A DNA stretch of 64,000 nucleotides, taken from contig CAWABB010000004.1 in NCBI GenBank assembly GCA_963780165.1, positions 310,001 to 374,000 on the forward strand, written 5' to 3'. The stretch is from CAWABB01 sp963780165 (GTDB lineage: Bacteria; Bacteroidota; Ignavibacteria; UBA10030; UBA6906). Below are positions 34,247 to 42,806 of the stretch, piece by piece. Numbering within the stretch: position 1 is the first letter of the stretch; every line of letters starts with the position of its first letter. Below the pieces are notes generated by a model. That model saw nothing but the letters and a program-made list of their open reading frames with translations, had not been told where the DNA came from and searched no databases. Made by a program: the position numbers and the translations under genes.

Positions 34247-35671
34247 GTGCTTTCGGACCCCACCACATATATCTGTCTATTGTATCTGGCTCTGGTTACG
34301 GCCGTGGGTCTGGTCGTGGCGTTGCAGGGGCGCGAAAGAGGCGTGCTCGAGTACTTTCTTGCGGGGAGAGGGATAGGATCGATCGTTCTCGCCCTCTCTC
34401 TCGGCGTCACCACGCTCGGAGCAGTCGGACTCGTCTTGCTGATCAGCCCTGAGATCCACAGCCAGGGTCCCGCACTCCTTGCCCTTGCGGTTCTGTTGTC
34501 ACTCCTCGTCATCCTCGGAACGGTTGTGGCTCCCAGGTACCTCGCGGCCCGTGTGATGACCACTCCGGATCTGATCGCCCAGCGATTCGGGCGGGGTGCG
34601 GGTTTCTCCCTCGGCGTGGTACATGTGTTGCTGATCGTCCTCGTCCGGCTTCCGATGATCCTCCTGGGTGGAAGCTGGGTGCTGTCAAAGTTGTCGGGCT
34701 GGGAGCCGCTCACGACAGCGATGCTGATTCTGGTCATCGCCGGATTGTACACGACGGCGGGCGGATTCCCATCGGTGGTCTTCACGCAGGCGCTACAGGG
34801 CGTGGCGGTCATTCTCTCGGTCCTCGTCCTGCTCGTCCTCAGTCTCGCAGGCCAGCCGCTGGTCATCGATCTTTCGGCAGTAAAGGCTTCGGGCCCGTCC
34901 CCCCTGTCGGTCGCCTTTTTTGCGATCTCTCTCGCGATCGTTGCCTTGTGGCACTTCTGGGCGGATCAGTTTGTCGTGCAGAGGGTTCTGAGCGCCCGGG
35001 GCCAGGATGATGCGCGGAGGGGAGTCCTGCTGTCGGTGGCGCTTGTCTCGGCCGTTGCACTCCTTGGTCTCAGCATCATCGGAGCGGGAACGATTCTGGA
35101 TGGCCCGCCCCCTGTGTACCCATTCGCGGCGATGATGGGATCGGTGCTCGTCCTGTCGCTGACCCTTCCGGCAGTGGCGGGGATGCTGCAGAGTGCGGCG
35201 GCGATGATCACGCTGGACGTCGTTCGGCCGTTTCAGCGAACGGCCACTGATTTGTCTCTCGTCCTTGTCGGACGCCTGTCGACAACCGGCGTTGCCGTTG
35301 TTGTGCTCCTGCTCGTTTCGGCGCTGGGTCCGCTGAACCCCGACGGTCTGTTGCGATTTCTGGACGCTCATCTCGCGGTTGCTCCGCCGACCGCCGCGCT
35401 GTTCGTCGGGGTTCTGTTTGTCCGGCGCATGACCCCGCGGGCCGGTGTTGCGGCACTGCTCGTCGGCGCGGTGCTGGGGCTCGCCTTCATGGGCCTCCCT
35501 CCCGAGTGGAATTTGCCGGAAATGACATTCGCGGTCATCTCCTTTGCGCTCTCGATGACCGCTTTGCTCGTCTTCAGTTTTCTGGCGATCGGCCCGGCGC
35601 CGAAGCCCGTGCACGCGCCGGTGGATGAAGGCGTGGAGTCCGGACATGCCGACGCGGTGATATCGCGATGA
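34247..35671 (+). CDS. Sodium:solute symporter family transporter (second copy)
   Basis: This 474-residue SSS-family permease has about 13 helices and is shorter than, and clearly diverged from, the copy at 3853. LAGRGIGSIVLALSLGVTTLGAVG is the first core helix, and LYTTAGGFPSVVFTQALQG matches the family's helix 4-5 region. The start is GTG at 34247 after agagga. It overlaps the next gene, a PpiC-like lipoprotein, by 4 nt. The substrate is unknown; sugar or organic acid is likeliest given the neighbours. Confidence 0.85.
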   Translation: MLSDPTTYICLLYLALVTAVGLVVALQGRERGVLEYFLAGRGIGSIVLALSLGVTTLGAVGLVLLISPEIHSQGPALLALAVLLSLLVILGTVVAPRYLAARVMTTPDLIAQRFGRGAGFSLGVVHVLLIVLVRLPMILLGGSWVLSKLSGWEPLTTAMLILVIAGLYTTAGGFPSVVFTQALQGVAVILSVLVLLVLSLAGQPLVIDLSAVKASGPSPLSVAFFAISLAIVALWHFWADQFVVQRVLSARGQDDARRGVLLSVALVSAVALLGLSIIGAGTILDGPPPVYPFAAMMGSVLVLSLTLPAVAGMLQSAAAMITLDVVRPFQRTATDLSLVLVGRLSTTGVAVVVLLLVSALGPLNPDGLLRFLDAHLAVAPPTAALFVGVLFVRRMTPRAGVAALLVGAVLGLAFMGLPPEWNLPEMTFAVISFALSMTALLVFSFLAIGPAPKPVHAPVDEGVESGHADAVISR

Positions 35672-37119
35672 TGCGGCACGCCTGGGTCGCCGTTGCCGTC
35701 GTGTTCGCAGCCTGGGTTTACGGGGCCGGCTGTTCACGGACTCCGGACGATCTGCGGGTAGTGGCGGCGGTGGGTGAACGAGAGATCGACGTTCGCCATC
35801 TCAAGCGGAGCTATGAGCTGTCGCCGCAGTGGCGAAAGGGGATGACGCACGAGGAAGCACACTTCAGGCAGCTTGACTACATGGTGGTCAATGCCATGTA
35901 CGCGCAGGAGGCGCGCCGCACGGGGCTGGACAGGGATTCCAATCTGGCGGCCCATATCGCATTTCTGCGCGACAAAGAAATGATCAAGGCCCTGTACGAA
36001 CGCGACATCCGTGGCGCCGTGAAGATCAGCGACGCCGAATTTGCAGACGGGTACCGCTGGCTGAAGCGCGCCGTGACGTTCGGCTTCATCTACTCGCCCG
36101 ATTCGGCCCGTGCAGTGCGGTACGGCCGGTTGTTGCAGACGGACTCTCTTCCCGCCGTCACGATGCTCGACCCGGTCGCGGACGTCAAGGGCATCAGGCG
36201 TGACGTGAAGTACGGGGAGCTTGCTGCCGAGCTGGAGCGGCCGTTGTTCGACGGCCGCCCCGGTGACGTGGCCGGGCCGGTCGCAATCCGCGATGGGTAC
36301 ATGGTCGTGAAGCTGCTGGGCGGGCAGGTGGACAGGTTCATGTCGGAGATGGACCTCGCGACGCAGAAGAACAAGATCACGGTGGTCATCGGCAACCGTA
36401 AGGCCGACTCGCTCTCGCGGGAGTACATCAGCCGGCTGATGCGGGACAAGAGCCTGACGTTGAATGCGACAACGTTCTGGGCGCTGGCCCCGGTACTCGC
36501 CCGGCAAGTCCGGCCCGTACAGGCCGATCCCTTCCGCCTGGCGCCTGTGAACGTGACCGATGGGGACCTGGCGCGGGCCGAGGGCGATCTGGGGACCCTC
36601 GCGCGCGAGATCCTTGCGACCTACAGGGACGGGGCCCTGACAGCAGGCGGGTTCCTGGCGGCTGTGGGGGCGATGTCGCCCGGCCTCCGGCCGCCGCTCC
36701 AGTCGCCCCAACACGTGAAGGACGCCGTCGCAATCGTCGTGCGCAACAGATATCTGGCTGAGGCGGCGCGTGAGAAAGGCCTGGACGGCGACCCGGAAGT
36801 GCAGCGGGATGTTGAGGAGCAGGTGGACGAAGCGCTCGCTCGCGCCTGGCTGCTCCGGGAGATGGGGGCGATCCCGGTTACGACGGCCGACGTCGAAGCC
36901 TTCCGGCAGGCGGGCGGAAAGGCGCCCGACGCGCAGTCCGAGATGGATGAGATCAAACGGCAGAAGTTTGGGGCGGCGATCCCGGGGATGCTCGATCGCC
37001 TCCGCCATCAGTACAGCCCCGAGATTGACACGACTGCATTACTCACCATGATCCCACAACCGAAGGAGCGAATCGGCAGCGATCCAACACCATTTGTTGT
37101 GCGGGAGTTGTTCCAGTGA
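35668..37119 (+). CDS. PpiC/SurA-like peptidyl-prolyl isomerase lipoprotein
   Basis: This 483-residue protein has a lipoprotein signal (VYGAGC, so Cys22 would be lipidated). A SurA-like N-terminal helical domain is followed by a degenerate parvulin domain near residues 125-240, including KYGELAAELERPLFDGRPGD and IRDGYMVVKLL. The C-terminal region is helical, with YLAEAAREKGLDGDPEVQRD resembling the SurA_N repeat. It would fold outer-membrane proteins in the periplasm. Its location just before the TBDT block suggests it helps fold that receptor or the T9SS cargo, which is inference. It is coupled by ATGA to the symporter. Confidence 0.75.
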   Translation: MMRHAWVAVAVVFAAWVYGAGCSRTPDDLRVVAAVGEREIDVRHLKRSYELSPQWRKGMTHEEAHFRQLDYMVVNAMYAQEARRTGLDRDSNLAAHIAFLRDKEMIKALYERDIRGAVKISDAEFADGYRWLKRAVTFGFIYSPDSARAVRYGRLLQTDSLPAVTMLDPVADVKGIRRDVKYGELAAELERPLFDGRPGDVAGPVAIRDGYMVVKLLGGQVDRFMSEMDLATQKNKITVVIGNRKADSLSREYISRLMRDKSLTLNATTFWALAPVLARQVRPVQADPFRLAPVNVTDGDLARAEGDLGTLAREILATYRDGALTAGGFLAAVGAMSPGLRPPLQSPQHVKDAVAIVVRNRYLAEAAREKGLDGDPEVQRDVEEQVDEALARAWLLREMGAIPVTTADVEAFRQAGGKAPDAQSEMDEIKRQKFGAAIPGMLDRLRHQYSPEIDTTALLTMIPQPKERIGSDPTPFVVRELFQ

Positions 37120-37180
37120 ACCAGGTCTCACCCATAACCAACCATATCCATCAACAACCCATACGAAGGGAGTCTTCGAA

Positions 37181-39877
37181 ATGAAGAGACTTCTCTTTGC
37201 TTCCGTAATGCTCCTGCTGGCATTCGCAGGGACATCCTACGGTCAGTGGTACGTCGACCATATGGATACGGCCCTCGCAGATTCCACGTTCCAGATCAAT
37301 GGAACGGGACTCCGGGATGGCTTCGATCCGAGGGCGAAGTTGAACTACAGCGACGAGACCACCATCGTGCACGAAGGTGCAGGGTCGATGAAGTGCGATT
37401 GGACCATCTGGTCGAGCTACAGCTGGGGTGGATACCTCGGGCTGCAGTATCTCGTGCCAAACGATTCGACGTTCAAGTTCATCGACCTCGGCTACGCCAA
37501 GTACTTGTCGCTCTGGTACTACACCGAGACGCCGTCCACCGCCGCGCCCGGGACCGTCGTGTTCCGCTTGCAGCTTCATGAGTCAGGCGGCGAGGCGGAC
37601 TATATGGCGAACCAGAACGACCACGAGGACTGGTACTTCCAGAGCTCGGCGGTCTTCGACGCAGCACCCGGATGGAATCAGCTGCTGCTGCCGTTGACGG
37701 AAAACGGCGCGGCGGTGAACGATCAGGGTTTCGGGCTTCCCGGCTGGAGCGGTATTCAGAACAACGGGAAACTGGACCTGGACAAGATCGTGGGGTGGGA
37801 CATCCAGTGGAGCTGCCCCCTGCTCGGCGGGGATTCTACGGCGAGCGGTCTGGTGTACTTCGACCAGATGCAGCTCCTCGGCACACAATATGAGCCTCTC
37901 TACACGTTCAACGATTTCCAGGCGGACACCTCGAACTTCAATTCTGTCCGCGGCTTCTGGGGCGCGCTGGGAGGGATGACGTTCTTCGAGGAGCCGGTGG
38001 ATACGTTCATCGCGCCGACGGCACTCGGGATCGAATACAAGGTGAACTGCTCCGAATCCTGGGGCGGGTACTGTAACTTCGACTACGTCTTCGACAAAAC
38101 TACGCCGGGCAATATCCTGTGGCCCGACCAGTCGACACACACGTCGCTGGTGTTCTTCGTGAAGGTGGTCGAGCCGCTGAGCTCCAGCACCGGCACGATC
38201 GCCAACAAGATCACCATGCGCTTCGTGCTGTTCGAGTTCGGAACGGGAGGGAGGAGTGACTGGTTCACGGTTGCGCCGGTCAAGATCGATACCTCCGGCG
38301 TCCCGCTCGGCTGGCAGAAGGTGACGGTCTACCTTGAGGGCCTCCCAGGGAGCTGGGGCGAGCTCAGCTCGAAGGGTTTCTATGCAGTCAATGGCGATGC
38401 TGATGGCATCTTCAGTCTGGACAAGATCGGTGGATTCAAGCTGGAGTTCTCCGCCAGTAAGGACGCTGGCGAGCCGAACGCTCCTGACCTGGTCTATTCT
38501 GGCAAGATCCTCGTCAGCCTCATGACCCCGGCCGGGTTCCGTGAAACCGACGTGACGCCTCCGGCTGCCGTCACGGGCGTGGCGGTGACGCCGTCCACCT
38601 ATGTCAACCTGATCACCTGGAACGACGTGCCCGGCGAAGCCGATGCCAAATACAACGTCTTCCTGAGCGAGACTCCCTTCACGACCACGGACGATCCGGG
38701 CGTCGAGGATCTGCCGGAATACAACGTCGCCACCGGCACGCAGCTGCAGACACACCAGCTGCGCGCCCCGGTGACCGACCAGAACATCACGCTGTATTAC
38801 GGCGTCACGGCGACCGACAAGGCCGGTAACGTGAACCAGCCAGCGGTGACCGGAGGATCCACCACGAACCTTGCGAAGGGCGTGCCGACCATTTCTCTCA
38901 GCGCGCCGACCTTTACGGCCGACGGCGACCTGACCGAGTGGACCGGCATCGACCCGATCGTTCTCTCGGTGAATACCTCCAACCCAACCGCCTATCTTGC
39001 CCCGAACACGAGGATCGACGGCGACGCCGATCTCCTGGTCAGGGCATACGTCGCGGTCGACAATACCTATCTGTATGTCGCCTTCGATATCGATGACGAT
39101 CTCGTGGTCGTCGATACGCTGGGCACCGATTACCTGCAGGACGGCCCGGATCTCTTCATCGGGCTGTACGACTGGCGCGGGAAGAAGCACGGTGCATACC
39201 GTGGCGGCGAGAATCCCGACTACCACTGGCGGTTCTCCGAGAACCGCGCGTTCCAGGATAACAATGGTATCATCCTGAAGCGTCCCGGCGAAGACTACGC
39301 GTGGGTGAAGAAGATCCTCACGCCGGGTTACACTGTGGAGTTCCGGATAAGTTGGGCAGATGTCGTGGCACTCAACGCTGCCGATGACACCCCGCGGACT
39401 GACTCGCTGTTCGTCCCGCAGGAAGGGATGCGCATCCCGATCGACTTCTCCGTCAATGATAACGACGGAAACAGCCGTGAAGGCATCATGTGCTATTCCC
39501 CGTGGAACAACGACAATTCCTGGGCCGCCATGTGGCGCTGGACCTACACGTGGATCGGCTCGGCGTGGACCGTCGGCGTCGAGCAGGAACAGGGTATTCC
39601 TCTGGAGTATGCGTTGCGCCAGAACTACCCGAACCCGTTCAACCCGTCCACCGAGATCAAGTACAGCCTCGCCAAGGCCGGTTTCACGACCGTAAAGGTG
39701 TATGACCTCCTCGGACGCGAAGTGGCCACGCTGGTCAATCAGGATCAGCAGCCTGGCAATTACACGGTCAGCTTCAATACCGCGTCGGCGTCAAGGGGAC
39801 TCTCGACCGGTGCGTATTTCTACCGCATCGAGTCGGGGAGTTACCGTGACATCAAGAAGATGATGCTGCTGAAGTAA
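37181..39877 (+). CDS. Multi-domain carbohydrate-binding protein with T9SS sorting domain
   Basis: This 898-residue secreted protein has a signal peptide (MKRLLFASVMLLLAFAGTSYG), then two similar beta-jelly-roll modules (about residues 20-235 and 240-455) resembling CBM11-type domains. A fibronectin III domain follows (about 457-560). A CBM9/DOMON-like domain comes next (about 572-790, DGDLTEWTGI, YLYVAFDIDDDLVV and FRISWADVVAL), and the T9SS domain closes it (about 808-898). No catalytic residues are visible. It should bind glycan at the cell surface next to the TBDT. The ATG at 37181 follows gggag and starts the signal peptide. Confidence 0.8.
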   Translation: MKRLLFASVMLLLAFAGTSYGQWYVDHMDTALADSTFQINGTGLRDGFDPRAKLNYSDETTIVHEGAGSMKCDWTIWSSYSWGGYLGLQYLVPNDSTFKFIDLGYAKYLSLWYYTETPSTAAPGTVVFRLQLHESGGEADYMANQNDHEDWYFQSSAVFDAAPGWNQLLLPLTENGAAVNDQGFGLPGWSGIQNNGKLDLDKIVGWDIQWSCPLLGGDSTASGLVYFDQMQLLGTQYEPLYTFNDFQADTSNFNSVRGFWGALGGMTFFEEPVDTFIAPTALGIEYKVNCSESWGGYCNFDYVFDKTTPGNILWPDQSTHTSLVFFVKVVEPLSSSTGTIANKITMRFVLFEFGTGGRSDWFTVAPVKIDTSGVPLGWQKVTVYLEGLPGSWGELSSKGFYAVNGDADGIFSLDKIGGFKLEFSASKDAGEPNAPDLVYSGKILVSLMTPAGFRETDVTPPAAVTGVAVTPSTYVNLITWNDVPGEADAKYNVFLSETPFTTTDDPGVEDLPEYNVATGTQLQTHQLRAPVTDQNITLYYGVTATDKAGNVNQPAVTGGSTTNLAKGVPTISLSAPTFTADGDLTEWTGIDPIVLSVNTSNPTAYLAPNTRIDGDADLLVRAYVAVDNTYLYVAFDIDDDLVVVDTLGTDYLQDGPDLFIGLYDWRGKKHGAYRGGENPDYHWRFSENRAFQDNNGIILKRPGEDYAWVKKILTPGYTVEFRISWADVVALNAADDTPRTDSLFVPQEGMRIPIDFSVNDNDGNSREGIMCYSPWNNDNSWAAMWRWTYTWIGSAWTVGVEQEQGIPLEYALRQNYPNPFNPSTEIKYSLAKAGFTTVKVYDLLGREVATLVNQDQQPGNYTVSFNTASASRGLSTGAYFYRIESGSYRDIKKMMLLK

Positions 39878-39885
39878 CCGGTTTT

Positions 39886-39923
39886 TCCCGCCGGAGGGAG
39901 CGTACGAACCCCCTCCGGCGGGA
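39886..39923. terminator. Strong hairpin between the binding protein and TBDT genes
   Basis: A perfect 13-bp stem (39886-39898 with 39911-39923) has a 12-nt loop and starts 8 nt after the stop codon. It lacks a clear T-run, so it may end transcription, protect the mRNA end, or set unequal expression of the two genes. Confidence 0.6.
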
Positions 39924-39950
39924 CGGTTTGTCCTCTCTACAGGAGTCTCC

Positions 39951-39983
39951 TTGCTTCCCACATCCGCGACCACACGGCCATGA
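39951..39983 (+). CDS. Possible 10-codon leader peptide before the TBDT
   Basis: A TTG codon 5 nt after a perfect aggag (39941-39945) opens a 10-codon frame (LLPTSATTRP). Its TGA stop (39981-39983) overlaps the TBDT ATG (39980) in an ATGA. The TBDT ATG itself has no Shine-Dalgarno at normal spacing, so translation may be coupled through this leader. Alternatively the TBDT start is mis-set. Confidence 0.35.
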   Translation: MLPTSATTRP

Positions 39984-42793
39984 CGACTGCATTGCTTACC
40001 AGGGCGATCCGCGCTGCGGTTCTCCTTACGTTTCTGTCGGGGCTGACCACCATCCCGGTGTTCGCCGGCACGACAGGAAAGATTGCGGGGAAGGTGATCG
40101 ATTCCAGAACCCGCGAACCCATCATCGGCGCCACCGTGATCCTGCAGGGGACCACGCGCGGCGCGGCGACGGATCCGGAGGGCGACTACTACGTCAACAA
40201 CGTCACCCCGGGGACCTACAGCGTGGTCGTCAGCATCGTCGGCTACCAGCGGGCCGTGATCCGGAACGTCATCGTGAAGATCGATCTCACGACCGCGCTT
40301 GATGTCAAGCTCGAACCGGCGCTGGTGGAGGCCGGGGAGGTCGTGATCGAGGCGGAGCGACCACTGGTCACGAAAGACCTCACGTCCTCCTCTGTCACGG
40401 TCTCAGCCGAAGACATCAAGATGATCCCCGTCGATAATCCGCTGGCAGTCGTGAATCTGCAGGCAGGCGTCGTCGGCGGGCACTTCCGCGGCGGCCGGAG
40501 CAACGAGGTCGCCTACCTCATCGACGGCGTCACGGTCACCGACCCCTATAACGGCGGCATCAGCCTCCAGGTCGAAAACAGCTCCGTGCGCGAGATGGAG
40601 GTGATCAGCGGAACGTTCAACGCCGAGTACGGCCAGGCCATGTCCGGGATCGTGAACATCGTCACCATGGAGGGGGCTCAGGAATATCACGCAAACGTTA
40701 CTGCTGACATCGGAGACTACTGGACGCAGCACACGGAGACATTCCGCAACCTGAACTCGTTCACGCCGGGCGACATACGCAACGTGCAGATGAGCTTCAG
40801 CGGACCCGTGCCGCTTGTCGAGAACCTCTCGTTCTTCGGCACTGCCCGATACTACTACGACGAGGGCTACCTGTACGGGACAAAGGTCTACAACGTGACG
40901 GACAACGTCCCGACGTTCCCGCTGGAGCCTGATCGTAGTTTCTGGATCAACCATAACACGGGCGACTCGTCGGCCGTGAAAATGAACCCCTACGAAAAGA
41001 AGTCCGCCAACATTAAGATTGCGTACGGCATCGAAGCGTTCAAAGCCAGCTACAGCTTCTTCTATGACGAGAACTGGAACAAGTACTACGACCACTCGTT
41101 CTCATGGACGCCTGACGGCGTCATGAACCACTACCGGACCAATCGCGTCCACAATCTGCAATTGACATACGTGCCGTCCCAGAGCACGTTTCTGACATTG
41201 AAATACTCGTACAACGATTTTTCCTATCAGGGATACCTCTACCGGGATGCGGTCGCTGTTGACACCCTCATTGGCGATGCGCCCGCCGTCGTCTTGATCG
41301 ATGACCTGAACGGCAACGGTATCTGGGATCCAACGGAGACGGTCAATTCGCACTACCTGGATCCCGACCAGGGGACCCCGCTCTCGGGCTACACATTCCG
41401 CTCAGGCGGAAATCAGGCCGGACGGTATGAGCGCGCCAGTCAGGCGGACATAGTCCAGGCCCAGATGTCATCGCAGGTATCGAAACAGCACAAGATCGGA
41501 GCCGGGCTCGAGGGGCGGTTCCACACGATCTTCGACCACGGCTACTCCGTGGTGAACCTCACGCCGGGCCTTACGGATCTCGAGACAGGGGAGCTGGTCT
41601 ATACGCCCGGGTACCGGGGTCTGGGGACCATCGGCAACCAGCAGTACACGAAGCATCCGGTGGAGTGGTCCGCGTACGTGCAGGACAAGATGGAATACGA
41701 CATCATGATCATCAATGCGGGCGTGCGGATCGATTACTTCGATCCGAACTCGTCGTATTTGGCCGATCCGAAGAACCCAATGCGTAACTCGCTGTTCTAC
41801 CCGAGCCCGGCGAACCCGGACAGCGTGACGATGATGGTGGAGGCGGACCCCAAAGTTCAGGCTTCCCCGCGCCTCGGCATCTCGTTCCCCATCACCGACC
41901 GGGGGATCATCCACTTCTCCTACGGTCACTTCTTCCAGATGCCCTCGTTCCAGTATCTCTACCAGAACTCTGATTACCTCGTGGAGCAGGGCGCGGCGCT
42001 CACCTCGACCATGGGCAACCCCGACCTCGAGGCCCAGCGCACCATCATGTACGAGATCGGGCTGCAGCAGGTCATCTTCCCGAACGTCGCCCTGGACGTG
42101 ACAGCTTACTACCGCGACATCCGGAACCTTCTCGGCATGGAGATCATCAACACGTACGAGGGGGTCAAGTACGCACGGTTCACGAACCGCGATTACGGCA
42201 ACGTCCGCGGCATCATCCTCTCGCTCGACAAGCGGATGGCAGACTGGTTTGCGGTAAAGATCGACTACACATACCAGTTCGCGGAAGGTAATGCGTCCGA
42301 CCCGTACTCGGTCTACAATAATAACCAGACCGACCCGCCGATCGAGACGAACAAACAGACCGTGCCGCTCGACTGGGATCAGCGCAACACGGTGAACGCG
42401 TCCCTCACCGTCGGAGACCCGATGGACTGGACCGCCGGCGTCATCTTCCAGTACGGCTCGGGCTTCCCGTACACGCAGGACACCAGGGTGTCGCAGGGCA
42501 TCCGCTTCGAGAACGACGGCACCAGGCCCCCGACGTTCAACGTCGACCTCCGGGCGGAAAAGCGGTTTGCCGTCGGGATGTTCAACTTCAACGTGTTCCT
42601 GCTGGTGTACAACCTGCTCGATATCAAGAACGAGGTGAACGTGAATTCCGCCAGCGGGCGGGCGAACGTAGACCTCTATACAGAGTTTGCCGGCACCATT
42701 TACGGTCTGAACACCATCGACCAGTACCTGAACGATCCGACGTCGTTTTCGGCGCCGCGGCAGGTCCGGTTCGGTGTGACCGTTGATTTTTGA
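39980..42793 (+). CDS. TonB-dependent outer-membrane receptor
   Basis: This 937-residue protein has a signal peptide (about residues 1-29) and a carboxypeptidase-regulatory-like domain (about 32-115, GKVIDSRTREPIIGATVILQ). A plug domain follows (about 120-230, YLIDGVTVTDPYNGG and EMEVISGTFNAEYGQAMSG), then the barrel. This is the layout of SusC-like or CirA-like receptors. A calcium-loop-like insertion, DLNGNGIWDPTE (residues 442-453), lies in the barrel region. The neighbours are a carbohydrate-binding T9SS protein upstream and an unusual 1042-residue partner downstream. No SusD gene is present. Import of oligosaccharides is inferred from context. Confidence 0.9.
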   Translation: MTTALLTRAIRAAVLLTFLSGLTTIPVFAGTTGKIAGKVIDSRTREPIIGATVILQGTTRGAATDPEGDYYVNNVTPGTYSVVVSIVGYQRAVIRNVIVKIDLTTALDVKLEPALVEAGEVVIEAERPLVTKDLTSSSVTVSAEDIKMIPVDNPLAVVNLQAGVVGGHFRGGRSNEVAYLIDGVTVTDPYNGGISLQVENSSVREMEVISGTFNAEYGQAMSGIVNIVTMEGAQEYHANVTADIGDYWTQHTETFRNLNSFTPGDIRNVQMSFSGPVPLVENLSFFGTARYYYDEGYLYGTKVYNVTDNVPTFPLEPDRSFWINHNTGDSSAVKMNPYEKKSANIKIAYGIEAFKASYSFFYDENWNKYYDHSFSWTPDGVMNHYRTNRVHNLQLTYVPSQSTFLTLKYSYNDFSYQGYLYRDAVAVDTLIGDAPAVVLIDDLNGNGIWDPTETVNSHYLDPDQGTPLSGYTFRSGGNQAGRYERASQADIVQAQMSSQVSKQHKIGAGLEGRFHTIFDHGYSVVNLTPGLTDLETGELVYTPGYRGLGTIGNQQYTKHPVEWSAYVQDKMEYDIMIINAGVRIDYFDPNSSYLADPKNPMRNSLFYPSPANPDSVTMMVEADPKVQASPRLGISFPITDRGIIHFSYGHFFQMPSFQYLYQNSDYLVEQGAALTSTMGNPDLEAQRTIMYEIGLQQVIFPNVALDVTAYYRDIRNLLGMEIINTYEGVKYARFTNRDYGNVRGIILSLDKRMADWFAVKIDYTYQFAEGNASDPYSVYNNNQTDPPIETNKQTVPLDWDQRNTVNASLTVGDPMDWTAGVIFQYGSGFPYTQDTRVSQGIRFENDGTRPPTFNVDLRAEKRFAVGMFNFNVFLLVYNLLDIKNEVNVNSASGRANVDLYTEFAGTIYGLNTIDQYLNDPTSFSAPRQVRFGVTVDF

Positions 42794-42806
42794 AAGGGCA
42801 CCACTC

